Below are positions 36,458 to 45,321 of a DNA stretch of 64,000 nucleotides, piece by piece. The notes beneath the pieces are model-generated. The model worked only from the letters and a program-made list of their open reading frames with translations. It was not told the origin of the DNA and searched no databases. Source of the DNA: Eubacteriaceae bacterium CHKCI004 (GTDB taxonomy: Bacteria > Bacillota > Clostridia > Lachnospirales > Lachnospiraceae); assembly GCA_900016875.1 (NCBI GenBank), contig FCNR01000063.1, positions 124,001 to 188,000 of the forward strand, read 5' to 3'. The first letter of the stretch is position 1. Each line of letters begins with the position of its first letter. The translations under genes were made by a program, and so were the position numbers.

Positions 36458-39043
36458 ATGAAAAGACCTTTATTACCGTGTGTGACAGGGCTTGTGCTTG
36501 GAGAGGCCGCCGCCATATCATCCGGTTTTAAGGGAGCAGTGACTGCGGCTCTGCTTTTTTTGCTGACAGGATTGTGTGTTCTGATATGGCAGAAAAGGCC
36601 GGGCCGCTTTTTTGTGTCCGGCAGGAGAATCATGGTCCGCTGTTTTATGTTTGCCATATTTTTTATGGCGGGAATCTTTTTATATGCTGATGCCTGGGCA
36701 GACAGGGAGCCGATCCCCGGCGTTTCTCTGCCCCTTGATGGAACTATCCGCGGCAAGATTACATTTTTACAGGTGGACGATGCGGGAGAGTATGATATCA
36801 CGCTGGAAAATGTACAGTTTTCACCGGAAAAGAAAGTCTGGCGGAGTATCCGGGGAAAGTGCCGCGTGCTGCATTTAAAGACAGATGCTGTGACTGTCTG
36901 GCCAGGGGAATGGATCACATGTGAAGGCAGCCTGACAGCGTTGTCAGTACCTACAAATCCCGGGGAGTTTAACAGCGAGGTATATTATCAGTCCCGCGGT
37001 ATTTCCTGTCAGTTTTTTGCCGATAGCGGGCACCTATATGCCAGAGGACGGTTCTCTCTGGCTGGCGTCGCCTGTAAAATCAAACGGCGCATCGACAGCG
37101 TCTATGACAGAATGATGGGGGAGAATCATGCGGCTCTGCTGAATGCCATGGTGCTGGGAGATAAATCTTCGCTCTCGGAGGAACAGAAGCGAAAATATGA
37201 GGATAACGGCGTGGCGCATCTTCTGTCGGTATCAGGACTGCATGTATCGATCCTGGCCGGAAGCTGGTTTCGTTTTCTGCGAAAGAGAAAAATTGGTTAC
37301 GCTCCGGCTTGTCTGGGCGGCATGTTCTTTCTGGGATTTTATGGATGCATGACCGGATTTGGCAGCTCCATTGTACGGGCGATTATCATGTATGCGGTAT
37401 ATCTGGGGGCAGAATACTTTGGAGCACAGTACGACATGGTATCTTCCACAGGGCTGGCCGGTATCCTGATGCTTTTGGATTCTCCGTGGAGGCTTCGGGA
37501 AGGAGGGTGTCAGATGTCTTTTGCCGCTGTCATCTCCATTGCGCTGGTACTGCCCTGGATAAAGGAACTGGCAGAAAAACGAAGGGACGGGAACGATGGA
37601 AGAATTTATCGCTTTCCCCGTCTACGAAAGAAGTTTAACGAAGCGCTCTTGTCCAGTGTGGTCATCAGTGCCGTGACGCTGCCTGTCGTTCTTCGGGTAT
37701 TTTTTACCTTTTCCCCGTACAGTGTTTTTATCAATCTTCTGGTCATACCATCTATGACTCCGATGATGGTCAGCGCTATCGCAGCCGGGATTGCCGGGGT
37801 TTTTCTGCTGCCTGCGGGGACGGCGGGGACCGCGTGCAGCAGTGTGGTGGAAAGATGTGCAGCTTTCGCCGGAGACGTTTTTATAAAACTGTTGATATTG
37901 CCGGCGGAGGCAGTGCTCACTTTTTTTGATTTTTTTCTGGAACAGATGCGGCAGCTGCCCGGGGCGGTCCTGACGCCCGGCTGCCCCGCTCTCATGGAGA
38001 TGGCGGCGATTTATGCGCTGGAAGGTATGATTCTTTACATTTGGTACCGCCGCCGCTGGAAACTGGGAGTGCGGGCGGCTCTTCTGCTCGGTCTCTGGTT
38101 TCTTCTGGTGCCCTCTGACGGGCGGCTTAAAATTACTATGCTCGATGTGGGACAGGGAGACAGCATTCTGCTTCAGCTGCCCGGGGGAGAGTCGGTGCTG
38201 ATCGACGGAGGAAGCACTTCGCGTTCCGGCGTGGGTCAGTATGTGATTACGCCGGCATTGCAGTATTACGGAATAGCGGAGATTGATTATGTGGTCGCCA
38301 CCCATATGGACGCCGATCATGTGTCGGGTATCGAAGAATTGATTGAGACAGGATATCCTGTCCGGTATCTGCTTCTTTCTGCCGGAGAATACGGGAAGCC
38401 GCCGGACGGACAGACCGGAGAAAGTTCCGGCGGACAAAAAAGAGAAGAAACGGAGCTCGCCGCTTTTGCGCGAAAAGCGGAGCGTGCCGGAATCAAGGCC
38501 GTGTATTTTCAGAGGGGAGACGGGATACAGTTTCAAAAAGGGGCGGCTCTCCGCTGTCTGCATCCCTTTGCAGGTTTTGAGGCGGATGATAAGAACGCAG
38601 CTTCACTGGTCTTTCATCTGAGTTACGGGAGATTTGACGCACTGTTTACCGGAGATCTGGAATCTTCCGGAGAGGAGGCGCTCTGCAGCTTTCTGGAAAC
38701 CGGCGCTGAGCCGGAAGAGGGCAGGGGAGAAGGAACCGGCGCATCGCAAAAAGAAAGCGGCCAGGAGAAGGAGATAATCTGGGAACTGCTGAAGGTCGCC
38801 CATCACGGCTCCAGATATTCCACGGGCCGTACATTTCTTGAGACAGTTTCGCCGCAGGCTGCGCTCGTCTCTGCCGGAAAGAAAAACAGGTATGGGCATC
38901 CCCATGAAGAGACGCTGGAAAGACTGGCGGACTGCGGCGCAAAGATTTATATGACCATGGAAGCCGGGGCTATTTTTGTGGAGACAGACGGAATACATTG
39001 GGGAGTGGACACATTTTCTTTGTCTGAAAGACAGGTTTTTTAA
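36458..39043 (+). CDS. comEC: ComEC/Rec2 DNA uptake channel
   Basis: Carries single-stranded DNA across the membrane during transformation. The N-terminal part has the OB-like domain typical of the family (about residues 70-190). A competence membrane domain with about ten helices follows, beginning near NAMVLGDKSSLSEEQKRKYEDNGVAHLLSVSGLHVSIL (in parts). The C-terminal metallo-beta-lactamase-like domain starts LDVGQGDSILLQLPGGESVLIDGG and contains THMDADHVSG and KVAHHGSRYSTG. At 861 residues it is complete and no frame break is seen, so uptake could be functional. Confidence 0.95.
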   Translation: MKRPLLPCVTGLVLGEAAAISSGFKGAVTAALLFLLTGLCVLIWQKRPGRFFVSGRRIMVRCFMFAIFFMAGIFLYADAWADREPIPGVSLPLDGTIRGKITFLQVDDAGEYDITLENVQFSPEKKVWRSIRGKCRVLHLKTDAVTVWPGEWITCEGSLTALSVPTNPGEFNSEVYYQSRGISCQFFADSGHLYARGRFSLAGVACKIKRRIDSVYDRMMGENHAALLNAMVLGDKSSLSEEQKRKYEDNGVAHLLSVSGLHVSILAGSWFRFLRKRKIGYAPACLGGMFFLGFYGCMTGFGSSIVRAIIMYAVYLGAEYFGAQYDMVSSTGLAGILMLLDSPWRLREGGCQMSFAAVISIALVLPWIKELAEKRRDGNDGRIYRFPRLRKKFNEALLSSVVISAVTLPVVLRVFFTFSPYSVFINLLVIPSMTPMMVSAIAAGIAGVFLLPAGTAGTACSSVVERCAAFAGDVFIKLLILPAEAVLTFFDFFLEQMRQLPGAVLTPGCPALMEMAAIYALEGMILYIWYRRRWKLGVRAALLLGLWFLLVPSDGRLKITMLDVGQGDSILLQLPGGESVLIDGGSTSRSGVGQYVITPALQYYGIAEIDYVVATHMDADHVSGIEELIETGYPVRYLLLSAGEYGKPPDGQTGESSGGQKREETELAAFARKAERAGIKAVYFQRGDGIQFQKGAALRCLHPFAGFEADDKNAASLVFHLSYGRFDALFTGDLESSGEEALCSFLETGAEPEEGRGEGTGASQKESGQEKEIIWELLKVAHHGSRYSTGRTFLETVSPQAALVSAGKKNRYGHPHEETLERLADCGAKIYMTMEAGAIFVETDGIHWGVDTFSLSERQVF

Positions 39044-39048
39044 TAAAG

Positions 39049-39077
39049 TTGCTATTTTAGCTAAAATAACATATAAT
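39049..39077 (+). promoter_or_regulatory. Promoter of the toxin-antitoxin operon
   Basis: TTGCTA, 17 bases, TATAAT. Two copies of one palindrome surround the -10 box, as listed separately. Confidence 0.75.
39053..39068. promoter_or_regulatory. Operator 1 of the toxin-antitoxin operon
   Basis: Perfect 16-bp palindrome TATTTTAGCTAAAATA inside the promoter spacer. Confidence 0.75.
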
Positions 39078-39079
39078 AT

Positions 39080-39091
39080 TTTTAGCTAAAA
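39080..39091. promoter_or_regulatory. Operator 2 of the toxin-antitoxin operon
   Basis: Perfect 12-bp copy TTTTAGCTAAAA just after the -10 box and touching the ribosome site. Centres of the two palindromes are 25 bp apart. Antitoxins of the Phd/YefM family bind such paired sites for autorepression. Confidence 0.75.
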
Positions 39092-39104
39092 GGAGGTGCT
39101 TTTT

Positions 39105-39338
39105 ATGATGACAGCGACAACGACAGAGGTGCAGAACAATTTTGGAAAGTATTTGCAGAAAGTGCAGGAGGGGGAGGAAGTGATCGTATTGAAAAATGGA
39201 AAAGCAGTTGCCCGGATTATGTCTTACGCGCAGAGTCTTTCTTTCCTGACAGATTCTCTGACGGGAGTTCTGGAGGGGGATTATGATGATAAAAAGACCC
39301 GGGAAGAGAGGATGAGCCGCCATGAAGCTGCTGATTGA
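39105..39338 (+). CDS. Phd/YefM-family antitoxin
   Basis: A 77-residue antitoxin. The N-terminal DNA-binding fold is seen in TATTTEVQNNFGKYLQKVQEG and VIVLKNGKAVARIMS, which match the Phd/YefM pattern. The charged tail (about residues 50-77) should wrap the toxin. I use the first ATG, 8 bases after AGGAGG. The end overlaps the toxin gene by 17 bases, so both are made in a coupled way. Confidence 0.88.
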   Translation: MMTATTTEVQNNFGKYLQKVQEGEEVIVLKNGKAVARIMSYAQSLSFLTDSLTGVLEGDYDDKKTREERMSRHEAAD

Positions 39339-39747
39339 TACCAATATCATTCTTGATGTTTTGTGCAAAAGAAAAGGTTTGTATGAAGGTTCCGCAAAAA
39401 TATTCAAACTGTGCGAGCTCAGACAAATGGAGGGAATCATCAGCGCCTTATCAATCCCTAATATTGTATACATTATGCGAAAAGAACTGGATGGAGACAG
39501 GATTCGCGACATTCTGGAAATTTTGTCAATTATTTTCAGGATATCTGATTTGAAAGCGGATGATCTGAAAAAGGCGGCGGAAATGAATTTCAGGGATTAT
39601 GAAGATGCCCTGCAGAATGTCTGTGCGGAAAGAATGAAAGCGGACTATATCATAACAAGAAATAAAAGAGACTTTGCAGGGAGTAAGGTGCCGGCCTTCT
39701 CGCCGGAAGAATTTCTGGAAATTGACGCACCTGTCAATACATGTTAA
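39322..39747 (+). CDS. PIN-domain toxin (VapC-like ribonuclease)
   Basis: A 141-residue PIN-domain protein, probably an RNase held in check by the antitoxin upstream. The first catalytic aspartate is in LLIDTNIILDVLC; further acidic residues lie in NFRDYEDALQN and ADYIITRNKRDF, the usual three-to-four acid set. PIN toxins with Phd-type antitoxins are well known. The target RNA cannot be told. Confidence 0.87.
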   Translation: MKLLIDTNIILDVLCKRKGLYEGSAKIFKLCELRQMEGIISALSIPNIVYIMRKELDGDRIRDILEILSIIFRISDLKADDLKKAAEMNFRDYEDALQNVCAERMKADYIITRNKRDFAGSKVPAFSPEEFLEIDAPVNTC

Positions 39748-39782
39748 AATGACGGGGAAAATAAATTGACGGAAAAGGTAAA

Positions 39783-40778
39783 ATGAAGGAAATCAGAAGA
39801 CAGATCAAAGAAAAAGAATTTCATAAAGTATATCTGCTGACGGGAGATGAAAGCTATCTCATTCTCCAGGCGAAGGAGCTTCTGACTCATGCTCTGGTGG
39901 CGGAGGGGGATGAGATGAATTACGCGGTTTTTGAGGAGAGTAAGATTGATCTGCAGCAGCTTCGTGAACTGGCCATGACGTTCCCGCTTTTTGCGGAGAA
40001 GAGGGTGCTGGTGCTTGACCGGACAGGTATTTTGAAAACCGGAAAGGATACGCTGATTGATATTTTTCAGACATTACCGGAGACCACCTGTATGATTATA
40101 TGCGAGCCGGAGATAGACAAGCGTTCCAAAGCATATAAATGGATCAAGAAGAACGGCTATGTGGGAGAGTTCTTAAAGAAAGACCAGACAGAAAAAGTGC
40201 TCATGCGCTGGGTGGCGGCCCTTCTCGGTCGGGAGAAAAAACAGATTCGGGAGAGTGATGTGCGTTTCTTCCTGGAACGGGTGGGCGACGACATGTTTCA
40301 GATTAAAAATGAGACGGACAAGCTCATTTCCTATGTGGGAGAGCGCCCGGAGATCACCAGAGAGGATATTGAGGCGATCACTTCCGGCGAGGTGCAGAAT
40401 AAGATCTTTGATCTGGTGGCGGCCATCGCCGAGGGCAATAAGCGGCAGGCGCTCGCCTATTACGACGATCTGATTCTTCTGAAAGAACCGCCTATGCGGA
40501 TTCTGTTCCTTATCGTGCGGCAGTACCGGATTCTGCTGCTCATCGCCAATATGCGCGGTCTCCACAAACCGGACAAGGATATCGCCCAGGCAGCGGGGAT
40601 TCCCGTCTTTGCCATCCGTAAAAATGCGGCGCAGCTCCGGGGCTACACCATGTCCTCGCTGGAGCACTGCATTGCCTCCTGTATGCAGATCGAAGAGGAG
40701 GTAAAGACCGGACGCATCGGCGACCAGATCGGACTGGAGACGCTTATCGTGGGCCTGTCGGAGCGGATTGGAATTTGA
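39783..40778 (+). CDS. holA: DNA polymerase III, delta subunit
   Basis: Clamp-loader subunit that opens the beta sliding clamp. The 331-residue protein has the AAA+-like fold of the family without a working P-loop: YLLTGDESYLILQAKELL at the N-terminus, MTFPLFAEKRVLVLDRTG, and the C-terminal collar domain with GRIGDQIGLETLIVGLS. GGAAAAGG precedes the ATG. It normally follows comEC in Firmicutes; here the toxin-antitoxin pair lies between them. Confidence 0.92.
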   Translation: MKEIRRQIKEKEFHKVYLLTGDESYLILQAKELLTHALVAEGDEMNYAVFEESKIDLQQLRELAMTFPLFAEKRVLVLDRTGILKTGKDTLIDIFQTLPETTCMIICEPEIDKRSKAYKWIKKNGYVGEFLKKDQTEKVLMRWVAALLGREKKQIRESDVRFFLERVGDDMFQIKNETDKLISYVGERPEITREDIEAITSGEVQNKIFDLVAAIAEGNKRQALAYYDDLILLKEPPMRILFLIVRQYRILLLIANMRGLHKPDKDIAQAAGIPVFAIRKNAAQLRGYTMSSLEHCIASCMQIEEEVKTGRIGDQIGLETLIVGLSERIGI

Positions 40779-40801
40779 ATTTTTCGCGGAAGCAAAAAAA
40801 G

Positions 40802-40838
40802 ACCCGGAAAGCAGCCGCTCTTTCCGGGTTATATTTTT
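40802..40838. terminator. Bidirectional terminator between holA and rpsT
   Basis: Perfect 10-bp stem ACCCGGAAAG (40802-40811) with CTTTCCGGGT (40820-40829). T-rich on the plus-strand side and seven As before it, giving a U-tract for rpsT on the minus strand. Confidence 0.9.
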
Positions 40839-40861
40839 GAATGTTCTCTCGTCGGTAAAAA

Positions 40862-41125
40862 CTAAGCAATCTTGTTGACAGCTTTTGTCAGACGGGAAAT
40901 CTTTCTTGCAGATGTGTTCTTGTGGTAGATTCCCTTGGATGTTGCTTTGCTGATCTCAGAAATAGCAACCTGTAAAGCTGCGTTAGCTGCTTCTTTATCG
41001 TTCTGTGCGATGGCAGCTTCCACTTTCTTTACACAAGTTTTTACTTTAGATTTAATCATCTTATTTCTTAATGTTTTTTTCTCGATTACAGAAATTCTTT
41101 TTTTCGCAGATTTGATGTTAGCCAA
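40862..41125 (-). CDS. rpsT: 30S ribosomal protein S20
   Basis: Primary 16S rRNA-binding protein of the small subunit. The 87-residue product starts (M)ANIKSAKKRISVIEKK and ends with a helical tail (KNTSARKISRLTKAVNK), the normal size for S20. The start codon is TTG, 5 bases after GGAGGTGT; a UUG start is also used for rpsT in E. coli, where S20 represses its own translation. The longer open frame upstream is not coding. Confidence 0.97.
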   Translation of the reverse strand: MANIKSAKKRISVIEKKTLRNKMIKSKVKTCVKKVEAAIAQNDKEAANAALQVAISEISKATSKGIYHKNTSARKISRLTKAVNKIA

Positions 41126-41206
41126 TCTGTACACCTCCAAAATATATTCACTTCTATGTTTTGCCTTACATTCATACTGGACACGGTAATGTAAACATAC
41201 CACTAT

Positions 41207-41235
41207 ATTTTAGTGATTCCGCTTTCGTTTGTCAA
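41207..41235 (-). promoter_or_regulatory. Promoter of rpsT
   Basis: On the minus strand: TTGACA, 17 bases, TAAAAT, about 75 bases before the TTG start. Confidence 0.8.
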
Positions 41236-41366
41236 TACTAAAAATGAAAAAAAGTCACATTTTTTTCGGCTTTTTGTATAAAAAATTCTGTCGTGAGTCC
41301 GCGGTGAAGGAAAAGGTAATATTTCAAAGACTTTTGGGGACGATAGTAACAGAAAGGATTGTGCTT

Positions 41367-42377
41367 ATGAGACAGAAAAAGAATTTTATGCATACGGATC
41401 TGGCGCTGGAGCTGCAGGAAGAGCTGGAGACGGCGCAGATACAGGTTGGAAAAAAGCAGCCGGAAGACGGGCATGGCAGCAGTGGAAAGAAAGGCGAAGC
41501 GGAGGATGACACCCGCTCTTTTGGCAGCGGCATCGATGTCGAGAAAAGAAAGCGGGATGGCGGTCGTCTGAAGGAGGTCGTCATCACGGTAAAAAATGAG
41601 GAGGGAGAGAGGATTCTCGGGAAGCCTAAGGGAATCTATATTACGCTGGAGGGTGTGGATCTGGCGGACAATGACGGGGAGTTTCATGAGGAAATGAGCG
41701 CCCTTTTGGCGGAACATCTGGAAAAGCTGCTGGGCAGCCGGAAGAATATTCTCGTGGCGGGGCTGGGCAACCGGGAGGTGACGCCGGATGCGGTGGGGCC
41801 GCTGGTGGTTAAGAATCTTTTTGTTACCAGACATCTTAAGGAATATCCGTTTACCCGGAAGATGCGCGCATCCATGGCAATCGCGCCGGGAGTCATGGCG
41901 CAGACCGGCATGGAGACCGGGGAGATTCTCCGGGGCATCATCGGGAAAACCGCGCCGGAGGTGCTGGTGGTCGTTGACGCCCTGGCGGCGAAGACTTCGG
42001 GGCGGCTCAATAAAACCATTCAGATCTGCGATACGGGCATCGCACCCGGCGCCGGAGTGGGCAACGAGCGCCAGGAGATTTCTGAAAAGACCATGGGGAT
42101 TCCGGTCATCGCCGTGGGCGTTCCCACAGTCATCTCTGTCCCGGCCATGGCGGGAGACATCATGCAGTCGTTTCTGGAATCTCTGGGAGATGAGAAGATG
42201 CTTAATATTTATGAGTCCTGGTCAGATCAGGAGAAGTATCGCTTCATGGCGGAGTCTCTCAACGAAGAGTTGTTTGGACTTTTTGTGACGCCGAAAGAGA
42301 TTGACGAGGCGGTGAAAAGAATCAGCTATACCATATCGGAGGGCATCAACCGGGTGATCGCCCGGAAACCGGCGTGA
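41367..42377 (+). CDS. gpr: Spore germination protease GPR
   Basis: Aspartic-type endopeptidase that degrades small acid-soluble spore proteins at germination. The N-terminal FMHTDLALELQEEL fits the zymogen processing region (TDLA.E) of GPR. The core shows ILVAGLGNREVTPDAVGPLVV, MAIAPGVMAQTGMETGEIL, VVDALAAKTSGRLNKTIQICDTGI (in parts) and PGAGVGNERQEIS, all conserved. 336 residues from the ATG that follows AGAAAGGA. A Lys/Glu-rich insert lies at about residues 26-55. The longer frame upstream has no ribosome site. It marks a spore former. Confidence 0.94.
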   Translation: MRQKKNFMHTDLALELQEELETAQIQVGKKQPEDGHGSSGKKGEAEDDTRSFGSGIDVEKRKRDGGRLKEVVITVKNEEGERILGKPKGIYITLEGVDLADNDGEFHEEMSALLAEHLEKLLGSRKNILVAGLGNREVTPDAVGPLVVKNLFVTRHLKEYPFTRKMRASMAIAPGVMAQTGMETGEILRGIIGKTAPEVLVVVDALAAKTSGRLNKTIQICDTGIAPGAGVGNERQEISEKTMGIPVIAVGVPTVISVPAMAGDIMQSFLESLGDEKMLNIYESWSDQEKYRFMAESLNEELFGLFVTPKEIDEAVKRISYTISEGINRVIARKPA

Positions 42378-42498
42378 TAAAGCACAAGAAAACTCCCGGC
42401 ATATCATCCGGCGGACAGGCATACATTAAAATAATGGAAGTGTACGGTCGCCGGGACGGGCGAGACAGATGATATACATGGAAAGGAGCCGGGAGGAT

Positions 42499-43731
42499 AT
42501 GGAGCAGAGCTTTAGCCGCATGGGGCGCATGGTGGAAATCCTGCTGATTTGTGTGTTTGTTGTTCTCTGGATTACGATGGTGTCCGGCAGTAAGCCGGGG
42601 CAGGGCAGTTTGTGGCGGGAGCTGAAAGAAAAAATTCCGCTGCAGGCGGAGATGATAAAAGACGCCGGGATCAATCTGATACGCAATGCGAGAAATGAAT
42701 TGGTTCCGGTGCTTTCCTATGAGAATTATCTGGAGGAAGACAGCCTGTTTCTTCCTCTGTTTCGTTATGCGCTGCAGCAGGAAATGTTTCCCGTGCAGCA
42801 GTACAGTGTGGATTACTGGGAAGGCGTCGATAATTTTTCTTCTCTCTACAGCGACGCGGTACCGGATTATTTTACCGAATCCGATGATGAATCAGTGGAA
42901 AAGAAGAAAAAAGATGCGGGAACCATGGAAACTACCGGAGTGGGAACCAGCTACACTATCAGGGAACTGTCAGATTATGATTTCCTGCTCAATCATTTTT
43001 ATATCGTGGACAGTACTACCACCATGACCAGAGAAGATCTCAACGGAGAGAAACTGGTTACTCAGGATTTATCTGTGGATATGGGAGAGAGCGGCGGGAA
43101 GGAACCGCTGGTGCTCATCTATCACACCCACGGCAGCGAGACCTACAAAGAAGAAAAGGGAAAGAGCGGCAGCGTTCTGGACGTGGGGAAGACGCTTAAA
43201 AAAGAACTGGCGTCCTACGGCATCACCGCAATCCACGATACGTCCATTTACGACCGGGTCAACGGAGAACTGGACAGGAATGCCGCCTATGACTATGCCG
43301 GAGACAGCGTGGAGACGACGATCAAAAAGAATCCCTCCATTCAGGTGGTGCTCGACCTGCACAGGGATTCTGTGGAAGATTCCATCCATCTGGTGACGGA
43401 GGTGGACGGAAAAGATACCGCACAGATCATGTTTTTTAACGGAGTGAGCCGTTTGAAGAGCGGACCGCTCACCTATCTGGAGAATCCCAATAAGTCGTCA
43501 AATCTGGCGTTCAGCCTGCAGATGCAGCTGCTGGCGGCAAAATATTATCCGGACTTTACGCGGAAGATATACATAAAAGGGTATCGGTACAATCTTCATC
43601 TGGCAAAGAGAGCGGTTCTCATCGAGGTGGGAGCGCAGAATAATACGGTTACTGAAGCTAAAAATGCCATGAAACCTCTGGCGGAGATGCTGTATCGGCT
43701 GCTGAGCGGAGAAAAGGCATATGAGGAATAA
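42499..43731 (+). CDS. spoIIP: Stage II sporulation protein P
   Basis: Membrane-anchored amidase/endopeptidase that works with SpoIID to thin septal peptidoglycan during engulfment. One membrane helix is near residues 10-30; a variable linker follows. The catalytic domain has LIYHTHGSETYK with zinc ligands, DLHRDSVED with the second histidine, and IEVGAQNNT with the catalytic glutamate. Length about 410 residues. The start is uncertain; the ATG with AAGGAG 10 bases ahead is taken, with two earlier ATGs possible. Adjacent to gpr, as in related genomes. Confidence 0.93.
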   Translation: MEQSFSRMGRMVEILLICVFVVLWITMVSGSKPGQGSLWRELKEKIPLQAEMIKDAGINLIRNARNELVPVLSYENYLEEDSLFLPLFRYALQQEMFPVQQYSVDYWEGVDNFSSLYSDAVPDYFTESDDESVEKKKKDAGTMETTGVGTSYTIRELSDYDFLLNHFYIVDSTTTMTREDLNGEKLVTQDLSVDMGESGGKEPLVLIYHTHGSETYKEEKGKSGSVLDVGKTLKKELASYGITAIHDTSIYDRVNGELDRNAAYDYAGDSVETTIKKNPSIQVVLDLHRDSVEDSIHLVTEVDGKDTAQIMFFNGVSRLKSGPLTYLENPNKSSNLAFSLQMQLLAAKYYPDFTRKIYIKGYRYNLHLAKRAVLIEVGAQNNTVTEAKNAMKPLAEMLYRLLSGEKAYEE

Positions 43732-43736
43732 AAGAA

Positions 43737-43765
43737 TTGACAAAGGATGGATTCTGTGTTCTAAT
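43737..43765 (+). promoter_or_regulatory. Promoter of the T-box/trpD unit
   Basis: Consensus TTGACA, 17 bases, TCTAAT. Confidence 0.75.
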
Positions 43766-43829
43766 TATTTTTGATGAAAACATCATATGATTTGTTCTTA
43801 AACCGTTGACGCGGGAGTAAAAATAGTTG

Positions 43830-44146
43830 TGCGCGCACAGAGAGTCCGGGGTGGTGAGAGCCGGGCCGAACGCAGATTATTAAATGGGCCGCAGAGGGCG
43901 CAGTCAAAGACCGGAAGCAGAGAGGTTGAGTATACTGCGACGTAAGACATACGTTAGTTGTCAGAGATATGTTGGTATCTCGTAAAGAGCACAAGATATT
44001 GTGAATCAAGGTGGCACCGCGGATGTAGTGCCGGAGCCGTATTTTGGAAACTGTTTTTGAGACAGAGTCCGGAGTACATTTTCTGGATTAGTATACACCC
44101 GTCCTTGGCAAAGTAACTGTTACATTGTCATGGACAGGTGTTTTTT
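43830..44146 (+). promoter_or_regulatory. T-box riboswitch (probably tryptophan) with terminator
   Basis: The nearly 500-base stretch before trpD holds a T-box leader. Stem I is closed by TGCGC (43830-43834) with GCGCA (43898-43902) and has the GGTGGTGAGAGCC distal motif. The specifier is best placed at TGG (43885-43887), which codes for Trp. The T-box core AGGTGGCACCGCGG is at 44009-44022. Its AAGG can pair with CCTT at 44103-44106 to form the antiterminator. That segment is also in the left arm of the terminator (44095-44111 with 44125-44141, then six Ts). Uncharged tRNA-Trp should thus switch on trpD. Confidence 0.9.
44095..44146 (+). terminator. T-box-controlled terminator before trpD
   Basis: A 17-bp stem with two mismatches and a 13-base loop, followed by TTTTTT; the left arm overlaps the antiterminator strand. 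Confidence 0.9.
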
Positions 44147-44223
44147 CGCGCATAAGAGATTTTTCAGCTTCTGCAGATTATACATTTTTCCATGACAAAA
44201 CAAAGCGAATGGAGGAATGCAAA

Positions 44224-45234
44224 ATGATTCGAGAAGCAATTATGACCCTGAGCCAGAAAAAAGATTTAAGCTACGATGTGGCAGAGACTGTCATGAACGA
44301 GATTATGTCGGGGGAGGCCAGCGATATCCAGATGAGCGCTTACCTGACGGCCCTTGCCATGAAGGGGGAAACTATCGATGAAATCACTGCGTCTGCGGCA
44401 GGCATGAGATCGCATTGCGTACGCCTTTTAAATGATATGGATGTGCTGGAAATCGTAGGGACCGGCGGCGACCAGTCCAACTCCTTTAATATTTCCACCA
44501 CATCGGCCATCGTTATTGCGGCCGGAGGCGTTCCGGTGGCAAAACACGGAAACCGGGCGGCGTCAAGCAAGAGCGGAGCCGCCGACGTGCTGGAAGCGCT
44601 GGGAGTGAATATCATGGTGTCGCCGGCAAAAAGCGCGCAGATGCTGAAAGATATCAATATCTGTTTCCTTTTTGCCCAGAAATACCATACTGCCATGAGG
44701 TATGTGGCTCATGTGCGTAAAGAATTGGGAATCCGTACGGTGTTCAATATTCTGGGACCGCTGTCCAATCCGGCGGGAGCCAGCATGCAGGTGATGGGCG
44801 TTTACGAGGAAGAACTGGTGGAGCCGCTGGCAAGAGTGCTCGCTAATCTGGGCGTAAAAAATGCCCTGGTGGTGTATGGCCAGGATCGTCTGGATGAGAT
44901 ATCCATGAGCGCGAAAACATCTGTGTGCGAGATCAGAGACGGAAATTTCTGTTCTTATGAGATTGAGCCGGAGCAGTTCGGTTTTGAAAAATGTAAAAAA
45001 GAAGAGCTGGCCGGAGGAACTCCGGAGGAAAACGCACAGATTACTCTGGCGATCCTGAATGGAGAGAAAGGCCCGAAAAGAAACGCAGTATTAATGAATG
45101 CAGGTGCAGGACTCTATGTGGCCGGGAAGGCGGAGACTTTGAAAGAAGGAATTCGTATGGCGGAGGAATTGATCGACAGCGGCGCTGCAAAGGCGAGACT
45201 GGAAGCATTTATCCGTCTGTCCAACGAAGAATGA
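44224..45234 (+). CDS. trpD: Anthranilate phosphoribosyltransferase
   Basis: Joins anthranilate and PRPP in tryptophan synthesis. The PRPP-binding signature [20 protein letters not shown] is followed by [21 protein letters not shown] and [10 protein letters not shown], all diagnostic; these rule out the related pyrimidine nucleoside phosphorylases. 336 residues from the ATG after GGAGG. None of the other trp genes is near. The T-box ahead fits the enzyme. Confidence 0.96.
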   Translation: MIREAIMTLSQKKDLSYDVAETVMNEIMSGEASDIQMSAYLTALAMKGETIDEITASAAGMRSHCVRLLNDMDVLEIVGTGGDQSNSFNISTTSAIVIAAGGVPVAKHGNRAASSKSGAADVLEALGVNIMVSPAKSAQMLKDINICFLFAQKYHTAMRYVAHVRKELGIRTVFNILGPLSNPAGASMQVMGVYEEELVEPLARVLANLGVKNALVVYGQDRLDEISMSAKTSVCEIRDGNFCSYEIEPEQFGFEKCKKEELAGGTPEENAQITLAILNGEKGPKRNAVLMNAGAGLYVAGKAETLKEGIRMAEELIDSGAAKARLEAFIRLSNEE

Positions 45235-45269
45235 TCAAAGACAAACTCTGACGTTTAATGTGGAGAAAG

Positions 45270-45321
45270 CTCCCTTTTTGTCACATGTAGATTCTGCAGA
45301 TGACAGGAAGGGAGATTTTTT
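45270..45321 (+). promoter_or_regulatory. Terminator-like hairpin that holds the ribosome site of the MATE gene
   Basis: CTCCCTT (45270-45276) and TGTCA (45279-45283) pair with TGACA (45301-45305) and AAGGGAG (45308-45314); six Ts follow, then the ATG. The AGGGAG in the 3' arm is the ribosome site of the next gene, the same design as before the YdcZ-like gene. Confidence 0.75.

Noticed and set aside
41129-41366. Sporulation (sigma-G) promoter for gpr at about 41315-41348
   Set aside because: A GTAATA and GATAGTA pair exists, but the spacing is too long and the start would fall inside the ribosome site.
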